A stretch of 64,000 nucleotides of DNA from Saprospiraceae bacterium UBA7687 (GCA_002482845.1 DLGT01000059.1:10812-74811), one strand, 5' to 3'; shown: positions 22,850 to 35,800, counted from the first letter of the stretch. Notes: a model not told the origin generated them from the letters alone. Made by a program: numbers and translations.

Positions 22850-24922
22850 TTAAAAGAAAGCACAATAGGCACCATCCTTTTTGATATTATGAAGTTTAAA
22901 CAAATGATTGCCACTGTAAGTTTCCCATTTATTAATAATCCATGGAGGAACATTCTTATCTAGTATCACGATTTTGGGCTTAAGCTTTCTAAGAACATAT
23001 TCTGGCGAAGAAACTTTAGATTTGGAAATAACCAAAATATCTAATTCTAAGTCACTTTTAAGCCTTTTAAAATCTTGTTCGCCTTGTAACACATAGGTAT
23101 ACTTGTCTTTAATTTTAAACAAATGGGTAGAATCTAATGAAGTAATTATTTTATTTCTTGATTCATAAGTATTTTTAATTCTATTATTTAATGCAACAAA
23201 ATTGATGGTTTTTTCTGAAACGCTGCTGCTTTGGATTGTTTGCACCATATCATTATTGAATGCATCTATTAAAACGCCACCATATACATCATAAATAAAT
23301 AAACTATCATTTTGGGACATAAATAATGGTCGAAAATTAACACTTAAAATGACCAAAAATGCAGCTACTAAAGATAACGCTATAAATCTGAATTGTCTCA
23401 ATTCTAGCCAAATCATACATAATAAAATACTTATGTAACATAAGATTAAAATGTATGGTTCTAACCAAAGACTATCTAACTTACTGTAAGGCAAATCTGC
23501 AAGATATGAAATCGCAAACTGTAAAAAATCTAATAATGAATTAAATATAGGTGAAACAAATTCATTCAAACTACTGTAAATGAATTCAATAACAAAAATA
23601 AATGTACCTAAATAAATTAAAACGGTAACTAGCGGTACAGCAACGATACCTGACAAAATAAAGTACACTGGAAACTTATTAAAATAAAATATGGTCAAAG
23701 GGAAAACAATTATTTGTGCTGCGAGCGATACATTTATCAAGTCCCAAATAAATTGTAACACTTTTGATTTAGGCAACCACCATTTCTTGATTTTGGGCTG
23801 GAAATATAGAATACTTAATAATGATAAGTAGGAAAGTTGAAAAGAAATCTGAAATAAATAATACGGGTCATAACAAAGTAAGCAGATAGCTGAAATAGAT
23901 AATATATTGTATGTATTAGTGTTTTTGAAGTAATTTTTACCTACGATATATAGAATAACCATAAACCCAGCTCTCAATACTGAAGGTGACATACCTGTAA
24001 GTACCACATAAAAAGCCACTATTAAAATGAGACTTATGACCCGAATAAATTTAACACCCTGATGTTTTGACTTAATCTTATCAAATAACCAAATAAATAA
24101 ACTGATAAAAATAGCTACATGTAGACCAGAAACTGACAAAACGTGGATGGCGCCTGTGTCAGCAAAATCTTGATAAGTATCGCTACTAAGGTACGTTTTT
24201 TGTCCTAAAAGTAAGGCTTCTGCAATTCCAAGTGAACTTTGATTTGAAATGTATTTATGTAATGTCGAGCTTGTAAATGTTTTTGTAGTTTCTGCAAATG
24301 TCCTGAAAGCATTCAATTGATTTGTTGAGATTAGATGGTGACGTCCTTCTTTCACAAATGCTTGTTGGAAAATACCTTTGGTTTTTAAAAATGCCGCATA
24401 GTCAAAACTTTCAGGGTTAGACGCAGACTTAACCAGCGATAATTTAGCATTAAAAGCTATTTGATTTCCTACTTTATAAGTTGTTGCAACGGAGTCCGTC
24501 TTTTCGAATTGAACAATTAAGTCACAAGAGTGAAATAAATTTAAACTATCTGATTTAGAGTAGGATTCTGTAGTAATTAAAAATCTTTGTTGTGTTTCTG
24601 ATTTTAGGTTTTCCTGAATGATTCCAGTAAGAAAAATAATTTGATTATTTTCTGTTTCTATTATCTTATAGTTGTCTGAATATTTTCGAAAAGACATAGT
24701 AGACATGCCCATAAAAAAGAACAATAATAAAAATAAGGATCCAGAAATATGTGGTTTTGTAAATCTGTATGATAAAAATACACTTGTCCCAATATAGATT
24801 AGAACAATTAGCATTGTCGATACAAATGTATTCGGTACATTTAAATCAAAGTATTCACTTGCAAATATTCCAAAAGCAAAGGATATAGCAATTCTTAAGT
24901 AAGGATATTCAGACCAATTCAT
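22850..24922 (-). CDS. comEC: ComEC/Rec2-family DNA uptake channel
   Basis: 690 residues. It has N-terminal membrane helices with a DUF4131 region (about 1-170), the Competence domain from about 230 with the hallmark DTGAIHVLSVSGLHVAIF (about 255-272) and LTGMSPSVLRAGFM, about ten membrane helices, and a C-terminal soluble part from about 535. The C-terminal part (LFIYDVYGGVLIDAF) looks like the degenerate metallo-beta-lactamase domain of this family but has no HxHxDH metal motif, common in short Bacteroidota versions. It should translocate single-stranded DNA across the inner membrane. A promoter with TACTTTTG lies just upstream. Confidence 0.92.
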   Translation of the reverse strand: MNWSEYPYLRIAISFAFGIFASEYFDLNVPNTFVSTMLIVLIYIGTSVFLSYRFTKPHISGSLFLLLFFFMGMSTMSFRKYSDNYKIIETENNQIIFLTGIIQENLKSETQQRFLITTESYSKSDSLNLFHSCDLIVQFEKTDSVATTYKVGNQIAFNAKLSLVKSASNPESFDYAAFLKTKGIFQQAFVKEGRHHLISTNQLNAFRTFAETTKTFTSSTLHKYISNQSSLGIAEALLLGQKTYLSSDTYQDFADTGAIHVLSVSGLHVAIFISLFIWLFDKIKSKHQGVKFIRVISLILIVAFYVVLTGMSPSVLRAGFMVILYIVGKNYFKNTNTYNILSISAICLLCYDPYYLFQISFQLSYLSLLSILYFQPKIKKWWLPKSKVLQFIWDLINVSLAAQIIVFPLTIFYFNKFPVYFILSGIVAVPLVTVLIYLGTFIFVIEFIYSSLNEFVSPIFNSLLDFLQFAISYLADLPYSKLDSLWLEPYILILCYISILLCMIWLELRQFRFIALSLVAAFLVILSVNFRPLFMSQNDSLFIYDVYGGVLIDAFNNDMVQTIQSSSVSEKTINFVALNNRIKNTYESRNKIITSLDSTHLFKIKDKYTYVLQGEQDFKRLKSDLELDILVISKSKVSSPEYVLRKLKPKIVILDKNVPPWIINKWETYSGNHLFKLHNIKKDGAYCAFF

Positions 24923-24936
24923 ATCAATAGTTTGGT

Positions 24937-24967
24937 CAAAAGTAATTAAGAATATCTATATGACCAA
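24937..24967 (-). promoter_or_regulatory. comEC promoter
   Basis: On the minus strand, -7 box TACTTTTG (24937-24944) and TTG -33 box (24965-24967) separated by 20 bp. The -7 box ends 14 bp before the ATG at 24922, giving a very short leader of about 8 bases. Confidence 0.55.
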
Positions 24968-25021
24968 ATATATATTGGAAATAATTAACAAATTAGAATT
25001 ATAACTACAAATAAGTAGGAT

Positions 25022-28000
25022 TTAATTTACTTCAGCTGTTTTTACTTTTATCAAACTTACTTTATCATTATTCCTAATTACCAGTATATTGAATCCGTTT
25101 TGTGTTTTTATCTTTTTAATTTGTCTGACATCACCAGGAACACTAAAACCACTATTTGCAGCAGCTATATTTTTAAAGTTACCTTTTCCATCATTTACTA
25201 ATACATTACCTATAGAACTGTCATGCCTACCCAAAAGTACCTCTGTGCCGAAATAATTTCCTGCAGTTACTAAGTCAATAAAACCATCGCCATTTACATC
25301 AAGGTCTATGACTGATTTTAATGTTGAGATTTGAGCCATAATTGGTAGTTTTTGACTTTCAAATGTCTTCCCACCTTTGTTAAAGTAGACCATACTTGCC
25401 ATGGTATTTGCACTCAAAACGGTTTCACCTTTTCTTTGTTCTGCTGTCAAAACTTTGTCCAATGGAGCTGCTGCATAATCCCTATATCTTAAGAATTTCT
25501 TTTTTAAGACAATCATGTGATCAAGCAATTTATCTCTCATGACGACGGGATAACTATTGTCACCATTATAATAACATAGTATCGGATCTAAAGAACTATT
25601 CCCATCATAATCTTTATAATGTAAGGTTGCAGGACGATCTACACTAGCTTTTACATGGGTATTAAGTCCAACATTACCTGCAACTATTTCTGGATAGCCA
25701 TCTCCATTTAGATCTTTCACAAAAACATATTCCCACCACCCTATTTGTTTGTCTATACCAAATTCAGCAGTTACATTTCTGAATTTCCCATCTTTAAACT
25801 TAAAAATGGTGATAGGCATCCACTCTCCTGATAAAATGAGTTCTTTAACACCATCTTTGTCCAGATCTTCAAAAACAGACGATGTGATCATACCTACTTT
25901 AAAAAGTCCCTCTGAAATATCAGGTGTGATATTGGTAAATTTACCATTATCATTTCTGCCGATGTAACTCATTGGGGATAATGGATATTGACCAGTAAGG
26001 ATTCTTCCTCCTACAAAAATGTCCATATCTCCATCATTATCTATGTCATTTACTGAAATTGTACATCCACTACTTAATACCACAGGCATTGCATCGTTTT
26101 GTCTTTTGAAGCTACCTTTACCATCATTTATATAAAGTCTATCCTGATAATTAGGAGAATTGACAGGAAATTCATTACCACCACTAACTACAATTAGATC
26201 TAAATGTTTGTCACCATTAACATCTACAAAAACTGATGCTACATCTTCAAAGAGTTTATCTTTTACAAAGTCAGGACTGTCTTTAAGATCGAATCCTTCC
26301 TTTTTATTCTGTATGTATAATTGACCTGCCATACCTGTTGCTCCGCCAAGATAAAAATCGTCTAATCCGTCACCATTGACATCTCCTACACAAACCGCAG
26401 GGCCTTCATCAGAAAATTTTCTATGCAACAATGGTTCACGTTTGAAATCTATAAAGTCGTTTTCAATATGTGTAACTTTACTGCCCAATTTGTCTGAAAT
26501 GTCTTCAAAATATAAATTAGGATTGACTACTTTTTTGGCTTTTTCTGCATTTGGGTCGTACACTACTTTATTGAGCACATTAATTTTTGCGTCTGTAATT
26601 GTTTGCACCTTGCCATTTGGCCAATACACTTTGATGTCTTTAACTGTTTTTGATTTGCCAAGACCAAAATGCACAACAGGTTCTACACTTGATAAAAAGC
26701 CTCTATTCTGGTAGTAATACTGTGTTTGTACCAATCCGTTTTCATCCGTTACTTCGATTTTTGTACCGTATTCTGTATTAGGTTTTTCATAAAAGAGTTT
26801 AAATCGTATATGATTATTGGCTCTTGAGATGGCGCCTGTATTTTTATAAATAAAAGGCTGTGCATCCATATTATTAGAAATGATATCTAGGTATCCATCA
26901 TTGTTTAGGTCTACATAAACAGCTCCATTAGAAAACTCTGGAGGACCCGCATTCCACACGTCTGACATGTTAGAAAAAGACAAATTTCCATTATTTTTAT
27001 AAAGATAAGATTTGGTTTTGTGTACTGGAACAGCTGCTGTAAATTTATCTATGGTAAACTGATTTTTGTATATTTTGTACAATGAATCTTGCGTATATTT
27101 AACAAAATCATTGTCCGTGACACTTCTTCTATATCCATTCGTCACAAAAATATCTTTCCAACCATCGTTGTCGTAGTCTCCAAATAATGTAGACCAACTC
27201 CAATCTGTATGTGCTACATCTGCCATCAATGCTATATCGCTGTATGTTCCATTACAATTATTGATTTGTAAGGTATTCTTAATAAATTGAGTGGCAAGAT
27301 TAAACTTTTTTGTAAGCAAATATTTATCATAATTATAATCAGTACCATGCATTTTTTGACGATAATTATCTTCTGGGAACATATCTAATGTCATCAAATC
27401 CATACATCCATCATTATTTATGTCAGCATAATCTGAACCCATAGAAGAAAAAGAAGTGTGCTGGAAGTAGTCATTAAATTTGTCTGTAAATGTCCCGTCA
27501 CCGTTATTAATATACAAGTTATCTGGTTTTACATAATCATTACAAACATAGATGTCTGTAATATTATCATTATTAAAATCAGCAACCACTGCGCTCAAAC
27601 CAAAAGCATCATTAAGTAGTCCACTTTCTTCTGTGACATCCTTAAACTTCCCTTTATCATTTCTATAGAATCTATCAGTTGTAAAGTCAATGTTTTTCGG
27701 TAAAACAACCTGTAATTTTCCATCTTTGTCCGCTTCTACGAGTAAGTTATTACTTTCGTTAGGACTGAGTGGATGATTTAGCAGATAAAGATCTAGGTCA
27801 CCATCATTATCATAATCAAAAAAGTACGACTGTGTAGAATAACTCATGGCATCAAGCCCATATTCAGCTGCTTTTTCTGTAAAAGTACTATTTCCATTAT
27901 TGATGTACAGTAAATTTTTCCTATAAGCATCTTCATACAATCCGGCAGCACATATATAAATATCTAGAAAACCATCTCCATTGATATCAACCATATTTAC

Positions 28001-28399
28001 GCCTGTCCTGAATCCTACATTATTCTCAAGACCTGATTGTTTTGTAATATCTTGGAATTTAAAGTTTCCTAAATTGAGATACAATTTTCCAGTGACAAGG
28101 TTACCACCAAAAAATATATCCTGCAATCCATCATTGTTTATGTCTCCAATAGCTACACCGCCACCATTATAAATGTATGCATAGTTTTTAAAATGGAAAT
28201 TTTGGTTTTCCTGAAGAATATTTATAAAGTCAATATTTGTCTCTTCTGGCTTTAAAAGGGTGAATAGTTCTGTTTCATTTGAATTGTCTACCGCATCTGA
28301 ATAATCACCATCTGTAACTTGTCGCACTGTTTTCTCCTCTGAATCTTTACATGAATTCAAAAAAACTAATATTCCTAAAATTACAATTAAATACTTCAT
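25022..28399 (-). CDS. CRTAC1-like FG-GAP/UnbV lipoprotein
   Basis: 1125 residues. The lipobox LNSC (cleavage before Cys17) marks a surface or periplasmic lipoprotein. Many FG-GAP/VCBS calcium-binding repeats follow (DINGDGFLDIY, DYDNDGDLDLY, DFNNDNITDIY, DINNDGCMDLM, DVNGDGLDDFY), with an ASPIC/UnbV domain near 525-620 (GTKIEVTDENG, HFGLGKSKTVKDIKVYWPNG). The propellers bind Ca2+ and probably bind glycans or proteins. The gene lies 33 bp downstream of the haloperoxidase-like lipoprotein; this pair recurs in Bacteroidota and suggests a joint surface function. No enzymatic residues are evident. Confidence 0.9.
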   Translation of the reverse strand: MKYLIVILGILVFLNSCKDSEEKTVRQVTDGDYSDAVDNSNETELFTLLKPEETNIDFINILQENQNFHFKNYAYIYNGGGVAIGDINNDGLQDIFFGGNLVTGKLYLNLGNFKFQDITKQSGLENNVGFRTGVNMVDINGDGFLDIYICAAGLYEDAYRKNLLYINNGNSTFTEKAAEYGLDAMSYSTQSYFFDYDNDGDLDLYLLNHPLSPNESNNLLVEADKDGKLQVVLPKNIDFTTDRFYRNDKGKFKDVTEESGLLNDAFGLSAVVADFNNDNITDIYVCNDYVKPDNLYINNGDGTFTDKFNDYFQHTSFSSMGSDYADINNDGCMDLMTLDMFPEDNYRQKMHGTDYNYDKYLLTKKFNLATQFIKNTLQINNCNGTYSDIALMADVAHTDWSWSTLFGDYDNDGWKDIFVTNGYRRSVTDNDFVKYTQDSLYKIYKNQFTIDKFTAAVPVHKTKSYLYKNNGNLSFSNMSDVWNAGPPEFSNGAVYVDLNNDGYLDIISNNMDAQPFIYKNTGAISRANNHIRFKLFYEKPNTEYGTKIEVTDENGLVQTQYYYQNRGFLSSVEPVVHFGLGKSKTVKDIKVYWPNGKVQTITDAKINVLNKVVYDPNAEKAKKVVNPNLYFEDISDKLGSKVTHIENDFIDFKREPLLHRKFSDEGPAVCVGDVNGDGLDDFYLGGATGMAGQLYIQNKKEGFDLKDSPDFVKDKLFEDVASVFVDVNGDKHLDLIVVSGGNEFPVNSPNYQDRLYINDGKGSFKRQNDAMPVVLSSGCTISVNDIDNDGDMDIFVGGRILTGQYPLSPMSYIGRNDNGKFTNITPDISEGLFKVGMITSSVFEDLDKDGVKELILSGEWMPITIFKFKDGKFRNVTAEFGIDKQIGWWEYVFVKDLNGDGYPEIVAGNVGLNTHVKASVDRPATLHYKDYDGNSSLDPILCYYNGDNSYPVVMRDKLLDHMIVLKKKFLRYRDYAAAPLDKVLTAEQRKGETVLSANTMASMVYFNKGGKTFESQKLPIMAQISTLKSVIDLDVNGDGFIDLVTAGNYFGTEVLLGRHDSSIGNVLVNDGKGNFKNIAAANSGFSVPGDVRQIKKIKTQNGFNILVIRNNDKVSLIKVKTAEVN

Positions 28400-28432
28400 G
28401 ATAAACAGATGCTTAAACGTTGACTAATTTTA

Positions 28433-29779
28433 TTACTTAACTTTAGAGAGTACTAAATCTCCGATAAACTTACCTTGTTTGTTGCCTTCTTCTATACCAT
28501 TATAATAATGGATACCTCCATAAAATCTACTTAGACTTACTTCCCAAGCAGCATCATGAAAAGATTTAAAATTCTTCTGAGACATGCCAAATAATTCTGC
28601 TGTATTATCATCAAAAGTATAATTATCACCAAATAAATTTGTTAAAACTGTTGCTGCTGCTGCTGAAAGCACACTATGTCCGCTTGTATACTCTGGAAAT
28701 GGCGGTGTCTGAATGATTGGAGACCAACTGACGTCAATATTTTCTTGAATATAACTTACTGGTCTAACTAAATTTGTCCTAAATTTTTCTGACCAACAAC
28801 TTATTATCCCATCAAACATCGCTATAGCACTATAGGTATATGCTTTGGTAGTGATAACTAATGAGTATTTATTTTTATCACTAATTTGATGAATAATATT
28901 CAACCAATGACCTGGAGGAGATATCTTATGTATGACAGCCATGGAATGTCCTTTATGGTCTGATGAATTGGGATTGTCATCCCAAAACCAAGCTGTATTT
29001 ACTGTAGATGTATCACTTTTTTGAGACTGCTCATATACTCTATAAGCCATTTTATAAAATTCAGAACCTTTTTTCGTATCGTAAGTTGGAAGTTCAGCTG
29101 ACTTGTATATAGATGCACTATCTATTATAAGTGTTCTTATTTTAAGCCAATGAGGTTCTAATGCTTGTTGGTAGTCAGGTGGTGTTTCTTTCCACTTCCC
29201 TGGCTCCTTTACACTGGTATACCTTTCCATTGTCCTAGTCTCAACATATTGATCTTTTGACAACCAACCAATTATCTGAGTGGATAACGAATCTGCAAAT
29301 AATCCAGAAGCATTAATAACGTTTGTGGACAAACCTCTTTTTTCTCCTTCCATTTTTAAAGAGTCGAGATATTGATCCATATAGTGCTCAGAAAACACAA
29401 CCTTTTTGGCCACTTTGCAAAATGTCATCAATGAAGCTAATTCAGCATTGACATTCGTTTTCGAAATAACTGGCAAAGAACCTAAACCATTCAGTTTTGA
29501 AGTTAAATCTGAAAGGCTATCAGGATAGAAAGATTGTAAAGCAACATATTGAGCCACATGTGGATATACGTAAACCCTAGATGCAATTGGAGGAGGAAAA
29601 CCATCTTCCATGGCAATTTCAAGAAGTCGCCTATTTAACTTATTTAAGTCTGTAGTACCGAATACTACAGTGTTATTTTCTTTAGATGTTTGACAAGCAT
29701 AAAAAAACACACATGCAAACAAATACAATACGAACCTTTTCACCTTTTTTTTGTGCAAAGATAAGTTTAGAACTCCCAC
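28433..29779 (-). CDS. Vanadium-haloperoxidase/PAP2-superfamily lipoprotein
   Basis: 448 residues. The N-terminus has a hydrophobic helix ending FYAC (lipobox, Cys29). The C-terminal half holds the PAP2/vanadium-peroxidase motifs: KFRTNLVRP (K-x6-RP), YTSGHSVLS (SGH) and SRFYGGIHYYNG (SR-x5-H). Such enzymes hydrolyse phosphate esters or, with vanadate, oxidise halides; the sequence alone does not separate the two. It sits between the CRTAC1-like lipoprotein (downstream) and the 3018-residue giant gene (33 bp upstream), so these three may be one transcript. Confidence 0.88.
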   Translation of the reverse strand: MGVLNLSLHKKKVKRFVLYLFACVFFYACQTSKENNTVVFGTTDLNKLNRRLLEIAMEDGFPPPIASRVYVYPHVAQYVALQSFYPDSLSDLTSKLNGLGSLPVISKTNVNAELASLMTFCKVAKKVVFSEHYMDQYLDSLKMEGEKRGLSTNVINASGLFADSLSTQIIGWLSKDQYVETRTMERYTSVKEPGKWKETPPDYQQALEPHWLKIRTLIIDSASIYKSAELPTYDTKKGSEFYKMAYRVYEQSQKSDTSTVNTAWFWDDNPNSSDHKGHSMAVIHKISPPGHWLNIIHQISDKNKYSLVITTKAYTYSAIAMFDGIISCWSEKFRTNLVRPVSYIQENIDVSWSPIIQTPPFPEYTSGHSVLSAAAATVLTNLFGDNYTFDDNTAELFGMSQKNFKSFHDAAWEVSLSRFYGGIHYYNGIEEGNKQGKFIGDLVLSKVK

Positions 29780-29812
29780 TTACCAAGTATTCAAGCAATA
29801 AAAATCTTTTAA

Positions 29813-32800
29813 TTACCTAATTACAGTGATATCACCAGCAACTGTTTTTTCGCCACCTGTCGTAATATATTCTACACTATACACATATACTCCTGGCACA
29901 ACATCAGTATTATTAAACTTACCATTCCATCCTTCCTGAGGAATATTAGGTGGGAAGTTTTCCTTTAAGAATATCAAATTTCCCCAACGATCAAAAACAC
30001 TTAGTTTTTTGACGGCAATTAAACCTTCGTTACCATAAATTGTAAAAAATGAATTTTGATCACCATTTACATTAATGACATTCGGAATAGTAACAATGGT
30101 GTTATCTCGCAATCTTATGACCACATTTATCTCTTCCACACAACCATAAATATCCGTCACTGTAACAGTGTATGTAATGGCTTCTCTAGCTGTTAAAGTT
30201 GTTACCAAACAGGTATCACATGATAAATTGGTAGAAGGAGACCAAATAACACTTGCAATTAAGGTTGGATCAAGATTTGTTTTGACTTCTAATATTTGAG
30301 TAGAACTAGCAATAATTTCTAAAGGTGAAATCGTCGATAATTCAAATTGATTACCAGGCTCTATCGTGAATGTTGTATCAAATGGACATCCATTAGCATC
30401 TGTAATTCCTAATAAATATTCTCCTGGTGGTAAATCGTCCAGTCTAGGATTGGTAGCACCATTAAGAGATAATTGATATGGTTCTTCTCCACCTTCGATG
30501 GTTGTTATATCTATACTTCCATTTCTATCATTGACACAAGATTCATCTTCTACTACAGCAACTACAGCTTCTGGGACATTATTATTTATATTTACGATAA
30601 TGTCTTCTGTCGTCATACATCCAGAAATTGGATAGGTCACTTGTACCGAATATGTTCCTGCTCCTTGGGTCTGAATTGATTGTGTGTTAGTACCATTTAA
30701 GATATTTCCATCTGCTGAATTCCAAACAATATTAACAGCACTTAAAGGATTAATTATATTGACATCAAGACTTGTATTGGTAGCACCACAATATAGTGTT
30801 TTGTCTTCCGACACTGAAATCTCAGGGAAGTCCCCTATCCTACCCACATCTATGGTATCCCTATTGCTACATCCATTCAAAGTATCTGTTAATACTACGT
30901 AATAAACACCGGGCATATTGACATTTAACGTACTAGAGTTAGCTCCTGGTATCAACACATTGTTCGAATTATACCATTCAAAAACCAAATTAGGTCCTTG
31001 TGGAGAATCAGAAGCAATAATCGTTGTTTCATTTGTCGTACATGTGATAGGCAATGGCGGCGTGATTACTAAAATAGGATAATCTTGTAAATCAATGATT
31101 TCTAGCATAGATGAATTACTACAACCTGACAATGTATCTATAGCAGTCATAGTGACAATGGTCGCAAAGTCAATAATAACTGAGTTCTGATTCTGAACAT
31201 TATTTTCTGTATAGATCCAATTAAAGATAACATTATCTTGTGGTTGGCCAGATAATACTACGGTTCCAATGATACAATCAATTAGATTGCTAGGATCTGC
31301 AAAAATGATCGCAATAGGCTTTTCTGTATCATCTATTACTTCTACCTCATCCTGACCAGAAGAACAATTATTTGTTAAATTGATCACTTCAAAATAATAT
31401 AATCCAGGTTCTGTAACTGTAATATTCTGCGTATTACCTACCACTGATCCACTACTATTTGTCCATACATATTGAACATTTGTACTAAGGTTACTAGTAC
31501 CTGACAGGGTAACTGAAGTGACATTACAAGTGATAGATTGATCTAAACCCGCATTTGACACAGGTAAACTTCCATCTTTAAATACTTCTACAATGTCTGT
31601 TGCTGTACAATTATCTGGATAGATTACGGTTACTGTATAAACACCTGGCGTTGTGGTAGTGACGGATTGCCCAGTTTTCAAAAATCCATTCGGTCCTGTC
31701 CAAGTATAAACTCCTGGCTGAGATGATGTGGCTGTCAAAGTAGCCGTATTTTGTATACAAGTGAGTGTTATATCGGCTCCGGCATCTACTGTTTGGGTAC
31801 ATGAAGAACATGAAGGTTGAGATACTACAATAGTTTGTGTACATCCTGAGTTAATACCATCATATACAGATAGTGTTATAGTGGACCCATTTGCTGATAA
31901 ATTACTTATGGTTACAGTTTGACCATATGTGTAAGGCCCATAGATAGTCGTTCCATCGGTGACATTATAGAAATTAACAGAACCACTTACTCTACTTACA
32001 GAAAAACTTATATCAAACACATCGTCTGTATCATCGTCTCCTGTGCCATTATCATTACATGGATTAACCAAAAGATTATCAACCCTTAATACACAAGGCT
32101 CACTACATGCAGCAGGCGCTTCCACAGTAACATTTACTAAACAATTATTATCAACCGAATCAAAAATGTCTTCATTAAAATCACCACCTGAAATCAGGAA
32201 TGGCCCTATTCTATGTGTAGCATTATAGGTTCTTAGTTGCGGATCACCTTGTATGAACCAACCTGAAGATATATTTAGACCAGTAACCCTAATATCAAAA
32301 GTGTACAAATCATCAGCAGGATCATTTATGGTACCATTGTCATTACAAAGTATATTAGTGATCGTGCTGTTTATGACACAACTTGCTGAACATGGTGTCA
32401 ATGCGTTTACTGCAACATTTTCAATGCATTGTAAGTCATCTGCATCTCTTATGACGACTGTAGGTACCTGTCCATCCGCTGGAAGTTGGAAGCTAATTAC
32501 TGTCCCATAACTATATGTACCAACGATAACGTCATTTACTAAAATGTTAAACGTATTGGTATTACTTCCATTAGAAGCTTGAGCAGTTAAAGAAATGGTG
32601 TAAAAATCATCTGTTCCATCAGATTCTGTGCCATTGTCCGAGCAAACTACAGTTAATCCAGAAAATACAATCTCACAATCTGTAGAACAAGGTATCAGAC
32701 TACCTACTACCCTTGATGTTTCACATCCTGAAACCACATCAATAAACTCCAATAATCCACCCATACCATTTGCTGGCAAAGTGATCGTAGATGAAACATT

Positions 32801-35800
32801 GTAATTAAACAATCCTTGAGAAACATTATTGAAAAATACTTCAAATTGATTAGAAACATTTATTGTGCTAGCTATGGTAAATGTGACTTCATAAATATCA
32901 TCGGTAGATATACTAGCAGTACCATTATTTTCACAAATGATGCTGTACGAAGCTACACTTAATGATTGCCCAGGTACGATAGTTAGGGAGGCTGTAGAGA
33001 TACATAAATCTTCGTTTCTGACAGAGACTGAATAAGTTCCAGGCCCTAGATTCTCAAAAATATTTGATGATGTCCATGGTAAATTATTTAACCTGTAGGT
33101 ATTTGTTCCCGTCGAGATAACTTCTATGGCACCATCTTGGGCTCCCACACAAGATATACTGGTTATTACAGTATTGAATGTAGGTGGATTTATCGTAACA
33201 AGCTGTACTTGAGCCACTGAAATACATCCATTGTTGTTTCTTACTGATGCAAAAATCGTCTGATTGACCACTGTATTGGTATATAAGGTAGGTAGTGGAT
33301 TGGCACCAGTCAGCGCATCTGCATTATTTATATGAAAGGTGATTACATTGGCTGGATTGGCATTTACACTTGTTTTTATATCATCAAGGTTAAATTCAGC
33401 AAATCCATCGGCATTATCATCGCATGTTCTTAAAATGGCATTCATGACATTCGGATTAGCCACCACTTCTAGTCTTACTTGTGTTCTAGTATTACTTTTA
33501 CAATTGGTAACTAAGTCGATAGCTTCAGCAAAAAATGTAAATATTCCAGTTGTAGCAGTAGAAGGACTGTAAGTGTTGCTGTTTGCTAATAAAAGGGTGC
33601 CACCTGTGGCTAAAGAATACCAATTTACTGAAAGACCTGCTCCTTGTGTGACAGAAAGCGTTACGTTCTGACTGTTTTGACAAGCTAAAACATTACCATT
33701 GTTTGTAGGGGGATTGATATTTGGACATCCGCAGGTAGGTGCTGAAATATCTACAGTCTGTGGACTACAATTGCTACCTGAATTTGAAAACGTCAAGGTA
33801 ACGCCTTGTGCAATCGGAATATTAGTGATCGTAAAAGAACCACCTCCATTAGAGACAACTGTTCCAGCTGTGGTTTCTACTTGGTAACCTAAGGCAATTA
33901 ATTGTATGGTATACGTGAGTAAATCACCAGAACAATTGACGCTTTCAATAAAATAGTCACCTGGAGCTACAACACTTATTAATATGGTAGCTTCATCATC
34001 TGGACAACCATTAAGTCCTGGAACAATATATTGAAACTCATAATCACCTGCAGGTACTTCACTGAAATTGACATTAAAAGGATCGTCAATATTTAAGTTT
34101 TCACTCCCTAAATATACCCAATATCCATTTATATCATAATTGCCAAATAAATAATCCCAAAGACTGACAGGAGTACCATCTTTACATTCATTACCTGAGG
34201 AACCATCTCCTGCACCAATTTGAGTTGTTACATTAAATATAACAATCTCCTCATCTGAACAACCAAATTCATTCGTAACTTTGATAACGTAAGAATTTTG
34301 GAATAACGATGCTATGATGATTGGATTAGTGATTTCATTTGCACTAGTAGCTGGTGAACCAGTGTGGTAAGATGTAAATAAGTTTGCTGATTGACCATTT
34401 AAGTCTGTTACTAGAATCGTAGAAAGGTCAAATGTCTGTCCTTCACATAAGGTAACCGATGAAGGATTGAGCACAATATTAGGTTCTGGTACGATGGTCA
34501 CCGTCTGTACATGTTCTATTTGAGCATTGGTACATGGATGGATAAAACTCCAAGTGTAAACTCTGTTCGTTCCAAAATCTTGAGTAATAGGATTGGCGGT
34601 TCCATTGATACCACATATTCCAGACAAACCATTTGAATAGGACAAAACTGGCGGCGTACCAAATCCAACTCCACATGGAAGATTTTCATCAGCAGGTGGG
34701 TTTATAAAAACAACAGGGTTAGAACTTGGTAAAACAGTAATGTTTTGATTGTAGACAATGGACCTTCCACATGCGTCCGTAAATTGCCAAGTATATTGGA
34801 CAGTTCCTCCACACGCATCATAAGAACCAGTTTGTACAGCAGTAACAGTACCAGAAATCAAACAACTTCCTGTGGCATTATTTGTATATGACAACGTAGG
34901 CAACTGAAAAGGCAAACCACCGCATGCTACCGTGGATGTTGGTGGTGGAGGATTGACAAAAGATGCTTGTGGCGCAGGGTTTACCGTTATATTTTGAACG
35001 TGAGACAAATTATTACCGCAAGCGTCCGTAACATTCCATGTAACAGTTGCTGTTCCACCACAAATTGTGGTAGATTGATTGAGAACTCCTTGCACCGTAC
35101 CCATGATACCGCAAGTATTATTTAATCCATTAGAATAATTCAGTGGGATGGCGTAAATGGTCAAGTTACTGCAATCAACTGTAATATCTTGTGGTAATGT
35201 AGATGTAAATGCTGGCGGTGGTGCTGGTTGTACAATTATAATTTGATTGTAAGTAACAGGTCTGTTACACATATCAGTACCATTCCAACTTATCTGAATA
35301 TTACCACCACAGGCATTATAATTATTGGTCACAACGGGATTTAATGTTCCTTCTACCAAACAAGGAGAATTGTTACTGTATGCAATAACAGGTGCTACAA
35401 ATGTAGATGCATCAGCACAAGTGATCGGAGTGGTATAAACCGGTGGATTTGTCAAGGTTACCACTGGTGGAGGCAAGACTGTCAGTATCTGTATATGATT
35501 AATAGTCCTACCACATGGATCTGTGGCAGTCCAAGTGAAAGTAACTCGACCAGCACAATTTACAATCTCATCGAGTCTTGTACCGTTCATCATACCTTCT
35601 ATCAAACATAAGCCCGTACCGCCATTGCTATACATCAATGGTGGTACCACGCCTGCAGGAGGTACTTGATCACAATTTATGGTGGCACTTGCTGGTGGAT
35701 TGACAGGGAAAGCTTCGGCAGGTGGCGTGACTGTAATCACTTGTACATGTTGTTTCTGCCTGTTACATTGGTCAGTAAATGACCACGTATAGGTAACTGT

